Origin: Magnetospirillum sp. ME-1
Lineage (GTDB): Bacteria; Pseudomonadota; Alphaproteobacteria; Rhodospirillales; Magnetospirillaceae
NCBI RefSeq assembly: GCF_002105535.1
Contig: NZ_CP015848.1
Coordinates: 1,116,907 to 1,180,906 of the forward strand
DNA length: 64,000 bases
Direction: 5' to 3'
The position numbers and the translations under genes are program-made. The notes under the pieces were generated by a model. The model was given only the letters and a program-made list of their open reading frames with translations. It searched no databases and had not been told where the DNA came from. Within the stretch, counting starts at the first letter, position 1. Each line of letters starts with the position of its first letter. Of this stretch, positions 8,453 through 17,130 are shown one piece after another.

Positions 8453-9253
8453 TCAGAATCCTTTGGCCGCCAGCCAGGCGAGCGTCCGTTCGGCCGTCGG
8501 CTGCCACCAGCAATCATCGAGCATCAGCCCGTGGGGCGCGCCGGTCAGCAGGGAAAGCTCGGCGCCGAAATAGGTGGCGGTCTCCATCATGGCGGCCGAC
8601 GGCACCAGGACGTCGCGGTCTCCGCCCATGACCAGGACCGGGGGGCGGTGGCCGCCCAGCGGCAGGCGCGGCCGGACGGGGTTCAGCAATTCGACGCAGA
8701 TACGGTGCGATTCCTTCTGCAGTCGGGGCAGCAGATGGGCCAGGGTGTCGGCGGGCGTGGCGTCGGAAAAGAACGCGCGGCGGATGACCTCGCCCTTCAC
8801 CACCGACGGCCCCAGGGCCTGCAGCAGCCCGAACTGCATGCAGACGTCGGGGGAAAACACCGAAAGGTGCAGGGCCGACGACATCAGGCCCGATGGCGGC
8901 ACGCTGGCCATCAGCACGGCCGCCCGCACGCGGTCATCCCCGGCCAGGCAATGCTGGACCAGCAGTCCGCCCATGGAATGGCCGACCAGGATCATCTCGC
9001 CGCCCACATGGGCCATGGCCGAGTGGATATCGGTGACGTAATCGGCCAGGGAGGCGTAATTGAAGCCGCCCTCGCTCTCGCCGTGGCCGCGCAGGGACAG
9101 CGCGTGGCTGGACCAGCCCTGCCGGGCGAAGAACGGCATGAAGCGTTCGGCCCACACCCAGGCGCCGCAATAGGAGCCGTGGACGAACAGCAGCGACGGA
9201 CGGCCCGGAACGGGCCCTTCCGGCGGATGGCAATGCAGCAGTTCCAGTTTCAC
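8453..9253 (-). CDS. alpha/beta fold hydrolase
   Basis: 266 residues. Full alpha/beta hydrolase signature: oxyanion segment LLFVHGSYCGAWVW, nucleophile elbow GHSMGG, acid in VMGGDRDVLVP, and catalytic histidine in GAPHGLMLDDCW near the C-terminus. It is a cytoplasmic esterase or lipase-like enzyme of unknown substrate. The GTG start overlaps the stop of the upstream gene in GTGA, so the two are translationally coupled. Confidence 0.8.
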   Translation of the reverse strand: MKLELLHCHPPEGPVPGRPSLLFVHGSYCGAWVWAERFMPFFARQGWSSHALSLRGHGESEGGFNYASLADYVTDIHSAMAHVGGEMILVGHSMGGLLVQHCLAGDDRVRAAVLMASVPPSGLMSSALHLSVFSPDVCMQFGLLQALGPSVVKGEVIRRAFFSDATPADTLAHLLPRLQKESHRICVELLNPVRPRLPLGGHRPPVLVMGGDRDVLVPSAAMMETATYFGAELSLLTGAPHGLMLDDCWWQPTAERTLAWLAAKGF

Positions 9254-9582
9254 TTGAGGCCGATCGTGTTCATCAGCCGGGCCAGGAGGCCGGGCTTGGG
9301 GGCAGGCTTCTTGGCGGGGGCCGGTTTGCGGGCGGCAGACGCCCCGCCGGCCGGCCGCGCCTTGGGCACCGGCTTGCAGTGGGGATTGGTGTAGGAGAAG
9401 AACATGCGGAACTCGCCATCGGCGGCGACCTTGTAATAGGCCACCTTCTTGATGAACGGGTCCAGCTTGCAGCGGCGCTTGGCATCGATCTCGGCGGTCT
9501 CGCGGTCGTCGATGTCGGAATAGTCCAGCTTGCCCTGCTTCAGCTCCTGGCCTTCGCGGCAGGAATAGATTTCCGTACTCAT
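9250..9582 (-). CDS. hypothetical protein with basic Ala/Pro/Lys tail
   Basis: 110 residues. The N-terminal 70 residues are polar with three cysteines (YSCREGQ, RRCKLDPF, NPHCKPV). The last 40 are rich in Ala, Pro and Lys and end LLARLMNTIGLK. A GGAAGG lies seven bases before ATG 9582, making it preferable to the in-frame start 54 bases upstream. No family recognised. It shares a GTGA overlap with the hydrolase gene. Confidence 0.55.
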   Translation of the reverse strand: MSTEIYSCREGQELKQGKLDYSDIDDRETAEIDAKRRCKLDPFIKKVAYYKVAADGEFRMFFSYTNPHCKPVPKARPAGGASAARKPAPAKKPAPKPGLLARLMNTIGLK

Positions 9583-9748
9583 GCGCCCTTCCTTCCGCCC
9601 GGCGGGATCATAGCGGGGTGGATGGCGAAATCGCAACCGTCTCCAATATGCAATTGCCGCAGGGCGCCTTTAACCGGATGTTGGGAAATGGCGTCTATGC
9701 TATATCTTGTGAAGGCCTGCGTGATCGGGGCCAAAGGGATGAAGCGAC

Positions 9749-10033
9749 ATGGCCAACGACGACGCGATCAACGCAGCCCTGGGGATCGGAGATAACCGCG
9801 AGGCGGTCTACGACGTTTCGGTGGAACTGTCGGCGGTGCTGGGGACCGCCAACCTGCCCATCGCCCAGTTGCTGAAGCTGGGCCGCGGCGCGGTGGTGGA
9901 GCTGGACCGCAAGGTCAACGATCCCGTCGATCTCTATGTCAACCGCAAGAAGGTCTGCCGCGCCGAGGTGGTGGTGGTCGAGGATCATCTGGCGGTGACC
10001 ATCACCGAGGTGCTGAAGCGCGCTGCTGATTAA
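9749..10033 (+). CDS. FliN-like flagellar motor switch (SpoA domain) protein
   Basis: 94 residues that are almost entirely a SpoA/FliN domain: VYDVSVELSAVLGTANLPIAQ, LGRGAVVELDRKVNDPVDLYVNRK, ARAEVVVVEDHLAVTI-like C-end (CRAEVVVVEDHLAVTITEVL). FliN forms the lower C-ring of the flagellar switch and binds CheY-P or FliH. No other flagellar gene is within view, so this is either a displaced fliN or a second FliN-like copy. The stop lies only 16 or so bases before the IS element. Confidence 0.75.
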   Translation: MANDDAINAALGIGDNREAVYDVSVELSAVLGTANLPIAQLLKLGRGAVVELDRKVNDPVDLYVNRKKVCRAEVVVVEDHLAVTITEVLKRAAD

Positions 10034-10058
10034 AGCGTCGAGCGTCAAATCTAATGGG

Positions 10059-10073
10059 GTGGACGGCCCCTGC
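10059..10073. repeat. IS left subterminal inverted repeat
   Basis: GTGGACGGCCCCTGC. It matches the right copy at 11396-11410 in inverted orientation with one mismatch. Its GGACGGCCCC part is also complementary to GGGGCCGTCC at 10128-10137, next to the transposase start. Confidence 0.8.
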
Positions 10074-10137
10074 TCACCGGCGTCGCAATGCGCCAAGATG
10101 GTGGTTGTCGAGACACACCATTTGAAGGGGGCCGTCC

Positions 10138-11166
10138 ATGACCGAGGTTAGCACGATTGGTTTTGATCTGGCGAAGCGGGTTTTCCAGGTCCACGGGGTC
10201 GATGGCGACGGTGCCGTGACGATCCGGCGGCAGTTGCGCCGCTCCGAGGTCGTGACGTTCTTCGCCAAGCTGTCGCCCTGCGTGGTGGGGATGGAGGCGT
10301 GCGCCTCAGCCCATTATTGGGCGCGGACGCTGGCCAAACTGGGGCATGAGGTGCGCCTGATCCCGCCCTCGCGGGTCAAGCCCTATGTCAAGCGAGGACG
10401 GAAGAACGACGCAGCCGACGCTGCGGCGATCGCCGAGGCGGTGACACGGCCGCACATGGAGTTCGTGCCGGTCAAGAGCGAGGAGGCGCAAGCGGTGCTG
10501 ATGCTCCATCGCACCCGCCGCCTGTTGGTGACCCAGCGCACCATGCTCGGCAATGCGCTGCGGTCGCATTTTGCCGAATACGGCATCATCGAACCGGAGG
10601 GGCAAGGTGGGCTGGCAAGGCTGGTCGTCTGTGCGCTGGACGCACCGGATGCGGCATTGCCTCAGGCGGCTCGTGAAGCCATGGCGATGCTGGCCGCGCA
10701 TGTGCGCGAGATCGACTCCAAGATCGATGCGCTGGATCACGAAATCCTGAGATGGCACCGTAACGACGCCGACAGCCAGAGGGTCGCCTCCATTCCCGGC
10801 ATCGGCCCGCTGATCGCCAGCGCCATCGTTGCCGCCATGGGCGATCCCAAGCGCTTCAAGACGGGGCGAGACTTCGCCGCCTGGCTGGGGCTGGTGCCAT
10901 CGCAGAATTCCACCGGTGGCAAAACCGTGCTGGGGCCGATCACCAAGGCTGGGGACCGCTATCTGCGGTCGCTCCTGGTGGTCGGCGCCACCGGCACTTT
11001 ATGGCGGCGGCGCAAAGAGCAAGGCACATGGCTGGCGGGCATGATGGCGCGGGGTAAGACGGCACGGCAGATCTCCGTCGCCCTGGCCAACAAGATGGCG
11101 CGCACCGCCTGGGCCATCCTCGCCAAGGGTGGCCTCTATCACGAACCGGCAGCACAGGCCGCCTGA
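10138..11166 (+). CDS. IS110/IS1111-family transposase (DEDD recombinase)
   Basis: 342 residues, full length for the family. The N-terminal RuvC-like domain shows the DEDD acidic set: GFDLAKRVFQVHG, VGMEACASAHYW and RKNDAADAAAIAEA. The C-terminal Transposase_20 domain has SIPGIGPLIASAIVAAMGD, then the serine-containing NSTGGKTVLGPITKAGDRYLRS motif typical of the catalytic serine region. It ends with the ARQISVALANKMARTAWAIL helix seen in the IS1111 group. These enzymes recombine DNA guided by a structured bridge RNA from the element. The frame is intact, so it may be active. Confidence 0.93.
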   Translation: MTEVSTIGFDLAKRVFQVHGVDGDGAVTIRRQLRRSEVVTFFAKLSPCVVGMEACASAHYWARTLAKLGHEVRLIPPSRVKPYVKRGRKNDAADAAAIAEAVTRPHMEFVPVKSEEAQAVLMLHRTRRLLVTQRTMLGNALRSHFAEYGIIEPEGQGGLARLVVCALDAPDAALPQAAREAMAMLAAHVREIDSKIDALDHEILRWHRNDADSQRVASIPGIGPLIASAIVAAMGDPKRFKTGRDFAAWLGLVPSQNSTGGKTVLGPITKAGDRYLRSLLVVGATGTLWRRRKEQGTWLAGMMARGKTARQISVALANKMARTAWAILAKGGLYHEPAAQAA

Positions 11167-11395
11167 GAAAGAGCGCGAGGAACAACCAGTTGCGAGGGCG
11201 ATGAAAGCGTGATGGCGACCGGTCAATCCAAGGAACGGCAAAACCCAGCGTACGTCATGGCCGCCAAGGTCGTAAATCTGATCGGGAGCCGTTTCACGGA
11301 TCACATCATGGCCAGCGGTCAGAGTGCCGCGCAAACAGGCCGGACACATGACTGCACCCGACCGGAGCGTCAGCGCGAAAAAATCTCCTTGCAAC
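11167..11395 (+). ncRNA. candidate IS1111 bridge RNA region
   Basis: About 229 non-coding bases lie between the transposase stop and the right inverted repeat. In IS1111-group elements the guide (bridge) RNA is known to be made from this side. The first 60 bases resemble the conserved start seen after IS1111-type transposases (GAAAGAGCGCGAGGAACAAC and following). I have not folded it, and the exact RNA ends and the target and donor loops are not defined. Confidence 0.5.
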
Positions 11396-11504
11396 GCAGG
11401 GGCTGTCCACACATGACGCACGGCGCGACCAGCGGCCATTGAGGCCGCGGCCAAGCGCGCAAAAGGCGTGCGCCCGGCGAGGGGCAAACATAAACCTCTG
11501 GCGA

Positions 11505-11532
11505 TTGACGTTCATGGGCTCCCTGCTAGTCT
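11505..11532 (+). promoter_or_regulatory. predicted promoter of the transaldolase gene
   Basis: TTGACG (11505-11510), a 16-base spacer and TAGTCT (11527-11532), 32 bases before the ATG. It lies downstream of the IS, so the insertion need not affect transcription. Confidence 0.45.
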
Positions 11533-11563
11533 GTGCCCCGCACATGCAGGAACAGGGGCCACC

Positions 11564-12220
11564 ATGAAATTCTTCATCGATACCGCCGAAGTCGCCGAGA
11601 TCCGCGAGCTTGCCGCCACCGGTCTGGTGGACGGCGTCACCACCAATCCGTCGCTGATCGCCAAGTCGGGCCGCAAGATTCTCGACGTGATCGCCGAGAT
11701 CTGCGACATCGTCCCCGGCCCCATTTCCGCCGAGGTGGCGGCCACCGATTTCGACACCATGCTGGCCGAGGGCCGCAAGCTGGCGGCATTGCGCCCCAAC
11801 GTGGCGGTCAAGGTGCCGCTGACTCCGGCCGGGCTCAAGACCTGCAAGGTGCTGGCCGACGACGGTATCAGGGTCAACGTCACGCTGTGCTTCTCGGCCA
11901 ATCAGGCCATCCTGGCCGCCAAGGCCGGCGCCGCCTTCATCTCGCCCTTCGTCGGGCGTCTGGACGATATCGGCCAGGACGGCATGGAGCTGATCGCCGA
12001 CATCGTCGAAATCTACCGGGAATATCCGGCCTTCCGCACCGAGGTGCTGGCCGCCTCTATCCGCCATCCCATGCATGTGACCGAGGCGGCCCGTCTGGGC
12101 GCCCATGTGGTCACCATGCCGCCCGCCGTGCTGCGTCAGATGTACCAGCATCCGCTGACCGACAAGGGTCTGGCCGCCTTCATGTCCGACTGGGCGAAGA
12201 CCGGCCAGTCGATTCTCTGA
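11564..12220 (+). CDS. tal: transaldolase / fructose-6-phosphate aldolase-like, short type
   Basis: 218 residues, the length of the short transaldolase (FSA/TalC-like) family. It starts [16 protein letters not shown] and carries [14 protein letters not shown], the Schiff-base lysine in VAVKVPLT (about K83), the [11 protein letters not shown] segment and SPFVGRLDD. The enzyme moves a dihydroxyacetone unit in the pentose-phosphate pathway, and some family members instead act as fructose-6-phosphate aldolases. ATG 11564 matches the family N-terminus, so the longer upstream frame is rejected. Its last 41 bases overlap the convergent PfkB gene. Confidence 0.9.
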   Translation: MKFFIDTAEVAEIRELAATGLVDGVTTNPSLIAKSGRKILDVIAEICDIVPGPISAEVAATDFDTMLAEGRKLAALRPNVAVKVPLTPAGLKTCKVLADDGIRVNVTLCFSANQAILAAKAGAAFISPFVGRLDDIGQDGMELIADIVEIYREYPAFRTEVLAASIRHPMHVTEAARLGAHVVTMPPAVLRQMYQHPLTDKGLAAFMSDWAKTGQSIL

Positions 12221-13061
12221 CCAGTTCGCGCACGGTGTCGCGGTCGAGGAAGGACCCGTTGCGGGTCACCTTGGCCGCGCCCCAGCGCACCGCCAGGGGC
12301 AGGGCCTGGGCCATGTCCAGCTTCAGCGCCAGGGCGTGGGCCATGCCGGCGGCGAAGGCGTCGCCCGCCCCGGTGGTATCCACCGCGTCCACGTCGGGAG
12401 CGGTGGCCCTGAGGCGCTGGCCTTCGATGCCGAACGCCTCGGCGCCTTCGGCCCCGTGGGTGACCACCACCCAGCGCAGCACGTCACCGGCCAGCCTTCG
12501 CCCCTCGGCCAGGGGATCGGCAAGAATCCGAGCGTCCAGATCCCCGTGCGAGCCCACCAGCACATGGACGGGCAAACGGCCTTCGCTCAGCGGCCGGAAC
12601 TGGGCGACGATGGGGCACAGCCTGGCCTTGGTCCGCAGCAATTCCGCCATATCCTGGCCGTTGGAGCGCACATAGACGCAGTCGGCGTCCAGGCTGAGCA
12701 GGCGCTGGGGCGGGCGGGATTCGCGCGATCGGGTCAGGTTGACGATGGTGCGTTCGCCGTTGGGGGCGAGCAGCACCAGCGAGCGGGTGCTGGCCCCCGA
12801 TATGCGGGTGACGGGGCCGATATCCACGCCGTGGCGCGACACTTCCGCCAGCAATTCATCGGCTAGGGGATCGGTCCCCACCGCGGCCACCAGCGACACC
12901 TCGTGTCCGGCATGGGCCAGGGCGATGGCGGTGTTGGCGCCCCCGCCGCCCAGGCGGGCGACCGGCGGCGCGCCCTGCAGGTGGCGTCCCTCCTGCAGGC
13001 GGTGGTCCAGATGGATGACGTCGTCGCGGGCAATGCTGCCCAGGACCACGATTCGGGACAT
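12180..13061 (-). CDS. PfkB-family carbohydrate kinase
   Basis: 293 residues. N-terminal [15 protein letters not shown] and [25 protein letters not shown] are the PfkB substrate-binding start. The C-terminal [17 protein letters not shown] is the PfkB signature with the catalytic aspartate and anion hole. It phosphorylates a sugar or nucleoside, substrate unknown (ribokinase/adenosine-kinase clan). AAGGAGG six bases before ATG 13061 fixes the start. Its 3' end overlaps the transaldolase 3' end. Confidence 0.87.
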   Translation of the reverse strand: MSRIVVLGSIARDDVIHLDHRLQEGRHLQGAPPVARLGGGGANTAIALAHAGHEVSLVAAVGTDPLADELLAEVSRHGVDIGPVTRISGASTRSLVLLAPNGERTIVNLTRSRESRPPQRLLSLDADCVYVRSNGQDMAELLRTKARLCPIVAQFRPLSEGRLPVHVLVGSHGDLDARILADPLAEGRRLAGDVLRWVVVTHGAEGAEAFGIEGQRLRATAPDVDAVDTTGAGDAFAAGMAHALALKLDMAQALPLAVRWGAAKVTRNGSFLDRDTVRELVRESTGRSSPSRT

Positions 13062-13113
13062 CGCGGCCTCCTTGCCACTACCGACAGGATAGCTCCAAAG
13101 CCCCGGTGATGCC

Positions 13114-14358
13114 ATGATCGCCGGCATGACCGATACCGATGCCAGACCCCGCCGATTTCCCTGGCGCCCCATTGCCTGGGGAACCGCGCTTCGCCACCGG
13201 GGCTACCGCCTGTTTTTCTGCGGCCAGGCGGTGTCGCTGATGGGGTCGTGGATGCAGATGGTGGCCCAGAGCTGGCTGGTCTACCGCCTGACCGGCTCGG
13301 CCGAGATGCTGGGGCTGGTGGCCTTTGTCGGGCAGATTCCCGTCTTCGTCTTCGGCCTGCTGGGCGGCACCCTGGCCGAGGGACGTTCGCGGCGCCGGCT
13401 GATCTTCGGCACCCAGGGCGCCTTCCTCCTTCAGGCGGCGGCCCTGGCCGCGCTGACCCTGAGCAATCGGGTCGAGGTCTGGCACGTCCTGGGCTTGGCG
13501 GTGCTGTTCGGACTGATCAATGCGGTCGACATTCCCGCCCGCCAGGCCTTCACCGTGGATCTGGTGGGCAAGGCGGATTTGGGCAACGCGGTGGCGCTGG
13601 ACGCCGCCATCTTCAACGCGGCCCGGCTGGTGGCGCCGGCGGTGGCGGGCGCCCTGGTGGCCCAGGTGGGGGAGGGCTGGTGCTTCGCCATCAACGCCGC
13701 GAGCTTCCTGGGCGTGCTGGCCGCCCTGGCCCGCATGCCCGAACCCGATGGCGGGCCGGGAACGCCGGCGGGGGAAAGCATGCTGGTCCGGGCAAAGGCC
13801 GGCCTTGTCTTCGTGGCCGGGCATGGTCCCATCCTCGCCCTGATGGCCATGCTGGGCCTGTCGGGGCTGATGGGCATGTCGTTTTCGGTGCTGATGCCGG
13901 TTTTCGCCGACAAGGTGCTGGGCGGCGGGCCGGAGAGTCTGGGGCTGCTGATGAGCGGGGCGGGGGGCGGCGCCCTGCTGGCCTCGCTGGCGGTGGCCGG
14001 GCCGGCGGGCGGAGCGTCGCGGGGGCGGGTCGCCTGGGGCCTGTGCGCCTTCGGCGCCGCCCTGGTGGCCTTCGCCCTGTCCACCGTCCTGGTCCTGTCC
14101 ATGGGGCTGCTGGCCCTGGCCGGCATGGCGCTGGTGGCCCACAACACCGCGTCGCAGACCCTGGTCCAGACCCTGGTGCCCGATTCCTTCCGGGCGCGGA
14201 CCATGGCGCTCTACACCATGACCTTCATGGCGGCGACGCCGCTGGGTTCCCTGCTGGCGGGGTTTTTGTCGGAACGCATGGGGCCCCGGCCCACCGTGGC
14301 CCTGGGCGGTATCGCCTGCGTCCTGGGCGGCCTGGCCTATCGCCGCTGGGCGCCCTGA
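13114..14358 (+). CDS. MFS transporter (MFS_3/EntS-like)
   Basis: 414 residues with about ten to twelve hydrophobic helices. The N-terminal LFFCGQAVSLMGSWMQMVAQSWLVYRLTGSA and the GGTLAEGRSRRRLI loop are typical of the enterobactin-exporter-like MFS branch, which uses proton-driven efflux. The substrate is unknown. A second ATG at 13126 is equally possible because no clear ribosome binding site is seen. Divergent from the PfkB gene. The last 22 bases overlap the convergent histidine kinase gene. Confidence 0.83.
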   Translation: MIAGMTDTDARPRRFPWRPIAWGTALRHRGYRLFFCGQAVSLMGSWMQMVAQSWLVYRLTGSAEMLGLVAFVGQIPVFVFGLLGGTLAEGRSRRRLIFGTQGAFLLQAAALAALTLSNRVEVWHVLGLAVLFGLINAVDIPARQAFTVDLVGKADLGNAVALDAAIFNAARLVAPAVAGALVAQVGEGWCFAINAASFLGVLAALARMPEPDGGPGTPAGESMLVRAKAGLVFVAGHGPILALMAMLGLSGLMGMSFSVLMPVFADKVLGGGPESLGLLMSGAGGGALLASLAVAGPAGGASRGRVAWGLCAFGAALVAFALSTVLVLSMGLLALAGMALVAHNTASQTLVQTLVPDSFRARTMALYTMTFMAATPLGSLLAGFLSERMGPRPTVALGGIACVLGGLAYRRWAP

Positions 14359-15707
14359 TCGGCGAAGACCAGCGAGAATACCGCGCCGCCGCCGGAGCGC
14401 TCGCTCACCTCGACCCGACCGCCATGGGCCTGCATGATCTCGCGCACGATGGCCAGCCCCAGGCCCGATCCGCTCTTGCGCCGCTCGGCCCGCCAGAAGC
14501 GCTGGAAGATGCGTTCGCGCAGTTCGGGCGGGACGCCGGGGCCGCGATCCTCGACCCGCAGGGTGGCGGGGGCCTTGACCCGCACGGTGACGGTGGTGTC
14601 GGGCGGCGTATGGATCAGGGCGTTTTCCACCAGATTGCGCAGCGCGTTGAACACCGCTTCGCCGTTGGCGGCCACCCGGCAGCCTTCCGGGGCTTCGATC
14701 ACCTCCACCAGACGGCGCTGCCTGAGCGCCATGGGCGCCAGAAAGGTGCAGACGTCCACGGCGATGGCGTTGAGGTCGGCCTGCTCGTCCATGGCGATGG
14801 TCAGCGCCTCGGCGCGGGCCACCGCCAGCAACTGGCTGACCAGCCGGGTCATGGAATCCACGTCGCGGGCCAGGGCGTCGCGGATGGCGGGGTCGGGCAG
14901 CGTCTCGATATGGGCGCGCAGTACCGCCAGCGGGGTGCGCAGCTCGTGGGCGGCGTCGGCGGTGAACTCGCGCTGGATGCGAAACCCCGCCTCGATGCGG
15001 TCGAGCGCGCTGTTGACGGCGTGGACCAGGGGCATGATCTCGCGCGGAACCTGGGCTTCCGGCAGGCGGATGTCGGTGGTGGCGGGACCGATGGCGGCGG
15101 CCTGCTCGGACAGGCGTTTCAGCGGCAGCAGCGAATTCCGGATGGTGATCAGGCTGACCACCAGCATGGCCAGCAGGAAGGGGGCGCCCAGCCAGCCGCC
15201 CTCCTCGGCGAAGCGCTCGATCAGCGAACGGGTCATGGCGTCGAAATCGCTGCCGCTTTCCTCCACCTGGATCAGCAGCTCGCCCGCCGGAGTGGTCAGC
15301 CTTACCGCCGCCCCGAACATCAGCACCGGCCCGGGGCCGTCGGGATTGCGGCGATAGAGGCGGGGGCCGTCGCCCATTTCGGGGGGCGGTCCCACCATTT
15401 CGCCGCCCTGGGCAAAGATGGTGCCGGTCCTGGCGTCGCGGACGGCGAAGCGCAGGCCACCCTCGGACTCGGCATAGGACGCCAGCTGGATCGGCGGCAG
15501 ATCGACGACGATGCGCCCGTCGGGCAGCAGCAGCACCTGATTGCGGATCGAAACCGCCTGCTCGATCAGGTAGGTGTCGCGCATGATCTCGGTGACCGAG
15601 TGGTACTTCCACCACAGCCAGGAATAGGCCAGAACGATGGCGATCAGGGTGGTCAGCGACAGCCGGACGACGATGCGCCACAGAATGGCGGGCGGCTGGC
15701 GGATCAA
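14337..15707 (-). CDS. sensor histidine kinase
   Basis: 456 residues. Transmembrane helices at about 13-32 and 171-190 flank a 135-residue periplasmic sensor. HAMP-like linker to about 240, then the HisKA box FTADAAHELRTPLAVLRAHIE with His about 254, and HATPase_c with N-box NLVENALIHTPP, DRGPGVPPELRERIF and GSGLGLAIVREIMQAHGG. It resembles QseC/PmrB-type class I kinases. The TTG start overlaps the response regulator stop as TTGA, and no ATG exists before the first helix, so the pair is translationally coupled. Confidence 0.9.
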   Translation of the reverse strand: MIRQPPAILWRIVVRLSLTTLIAIVLAYSWLWWKYHSVTEIMRDTYLIEQAVSIRNQVLLLPDGRIVVDLPPIQLASYAESEGGLRFAVRDARTGTIFAQGGEMVGPPPEMGDGPRLYRRNPDGPGPVLMFGAAVRLTTPAGELLIQVEESGSDFDAMTRSLIERFAEEGGWLGAPFLLAMLVVSLITIRNSLLPLKRLSEQAAAIGPATTDIRLPEAQVPREIMPLVHAVNSALDRIEAGFRIQREFTADAAHELRTPLAVLRAHIETLPDPAIRDALARDVDSMTRLVSQLLAVARAEALTIAMDEQADLNAIAVDVCTFLAPMALRQRRLVEVIEAPEGCRVAANGEAVFNALRNLVENALIHTPPDTTVTVRVKAPATLRVEDRGPGVPPELRERIFQRFWRAERRKSGSGLGLAIVREIMQAHGGRVEVSERSGGGAVFSLVFADQGAQRR

Positions 15708-16381
15708 GGGGCGCCGTCCACCAGCATGTAGCCGATGCCGCGCAGCGTATGGACGCTTACCGCCGCCCCCGATTGCTGCAGGCGCTTGCGCAGGCGCGAC
15801 ACCAGCACCTCGACCGAATTGGGGGTGACGTCGTCGTCGAAGCCGTAAAGCCCCTCTTCCAGCGAACGCTTGGACACCACCTTGCCCGAGCGGCGCAGCA
15901 GATGCTCGAGCATCTCCATTTCGCGCCGGGGCATGGCGATCAGCTGGCCATCCACCCGCACCTCGCGCCCGGCGGTGTCGAAGGTCAGATTGCCCAGACC
16001 CAGCTCCACCGACAGCGCCGCGCCAGGGCGGCGCAAAATGGCGCGCAACCGGGCGATCAGCTCCTCCATGGCGAAGGGCTTCAGCAGGTAGTCGTCGGCA
16101 CCGGCGTTCAGGCCGGAAACCCGGTCGCTGACCCCGTCCCGGGCGGTCAGCACCATCATGGGGCAAGGCGCCGCCTTGGCGCGCTGGGCGCGGATGATCT
16201 CCAGCCCGTCGCCGTCGGGCAGGCCGAGATCGAGGATGGCCGCCTGGTAGGAGGCGGAATCGAAGGCGGCGGTCGCGTCGGCCACGGTGCCGAAGACGTC
16301 GGGAACGAAGCCGGCGCTCTTCAGCCCCGCCGAGATGAATTCGGCCAGACGGTCATTGTCCTCGACCAGAAGAATGCGCAT
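15704..16381 (-). CDS. OmpR/PhoB-family response regulator
   Basis: 225 residues. Receiver domain MRILLVEDNDRLAEF with phospho-acceptor D51 (AILDLGLPDGDG) and the conserved lysine in LLKPF. The C-terminal winged-helix domain ends TPNSVEVLVSRLRKRLQ and VHTLRGIGYMLV. It pairs with the histidine kinase that follows and probably controls the DUF6134 gene and envelope targets. Twelve bases separate it from the upstream DUF6134 gene. Confidence 0.93.
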   Translation of the reverse strand: MRILLVEDNDRLAEFISAGLKSAGFVPDVFGTVADATAAFDSASYQAAILDLGLPDGDGLEIIRAQRAKAAPCPMMVLTARDGVSDRVSGLNAGADDYLLKPFAMEELIARLRAILRRPGAALSVELGLGNLTFDTAGREVRVDGQLIAMPRREMEMLEHLLRRSGKVVSKRSLEEGLYGFDDDVTPNSVEVLVSRLRKRLQQSGAAVSVHTLRGIGYMLVDGAP

Positions 16382-16393
16382 GGGACGCTCCGC

Positions 16394-17065
16394 CTATTTG
16401 AGGACGTAGTAGATATCCGAGCCGTCGTCGCCCCGGATCCAGACCTGCACCAGGGTCTGGCGGGCATCGTACCACAACTCGCGGCGCAACCCGTCGTCCC
16501 ATAGCCAGCGGGTGGTGGGCGTCGGCCTGCCGCGCACCGTGATGGTCTCCTCGCCCAGCCGCCGGACCGTCAAGGGGGTCGGGCTGCCGTCGCCGGGATC
16601 GAGCATCATGGTGTGATCGGGCGAGGGGGGGTACCACAGCGAGCCGGGAATCATCTCGGGATGGGTGGTGTGCGGCTTGCCGTCCACCGAAACCCGCAGG
16701 CGGCCCCCGGCCGATTCCGCCTTGACCGCGTGGCGCTCCCCATCGTCGTTGGTGACGTAGTCCAGCGATTTCAGCCGCCCGTTCTCCCACACCTCGACGC
16801 CTTGCTGTTCGTAGACGAAGAAGGGAATGAGCAGGAAACTCACCCGGATATCGGCCTCGACGCGGACCTCGAAGCCGCCCTTGCGCGGGCGGAAGGCATA
16901 GGTGTGGTAGCCGATGGTCCCGCCGTTGCGGGTGACCTCGAAGGCCAGAATCTGCTCGGCCGGATTCTGCCCGGACAGCGGTGCCAGGAAGGCGGGCGTG
17001 GCCGCCACGCCCGTGGCGGAAAAAAGCAGGACCAGGGCGGCCATGATGGGACGAAGAGTCCTCAT
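16394..17065 (-). CDS. DUF6134-family secreted protein
   Basis: 223 residues with a signal peptide (MRTLRPIMAALVLLFSATGVAA). The mature part is beta-rich: LAFEVTRNGGTIGYHTYAF, VEVWENGRLKSLDYVTNDDGE, SLWYPPSPDHTMML, and ends DGSDIYYVLK. This matches DUF6134, a periplasmic family without known activity. It is the first gene of an operon with the two-component pair, so it could be a signal-modifying or target protein of that system. The linkage to signalling is inference from position. Confidence 0.75.
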   Translation of the reverse strand: MRTLRPIMAALVLLFSATGVAATPAFLAPLSGQNPAEQILAFEVTRNGGTIGYHTYAFRPRKGGFEVRVEADIRVSFLLIPFFVYEQQGVEVWENGRLKSLDYVTNDDGERHAVKAESAGGRLRVSVDGKPHTTHPEMIPGSLWYPPSPDHTMMLDPGDGSPTPLTVRRLGEETITVRGRPTPTTRWLWDDGLRRELWYDARQTLVQVWIRGDDGSDIYYVLK

Positions 17066-17130
17066 GAGCGGCGGGTACCTCTGCTGCGACGGCCGGCCCC
17101 CGCTTGCATGCGGGGGCCGTACACGTCAAA

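Larger units (their letters stand above)
10050..11415 (+). mobile_element. IS110-family insertion sequence, IS1111 group
   Basis: About 1.37 kb with one transposase gene, a short 5' non-coding part and a 3' non-coding part of about 230 bases. GTGGACGGCCCCTGC (10059-10073) and GCAGGGGCTGTCCAC (11396-11410) are inverted repeats with one mismatch, lying a few bases inside the inferred ends, as in IS1111-type elements. The outer ends are approximate because this group makes no target duplication. It sits between the FliN-like gene and the transaldolase gene and disrupts neither coding sequence. Confidence 0.85.
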
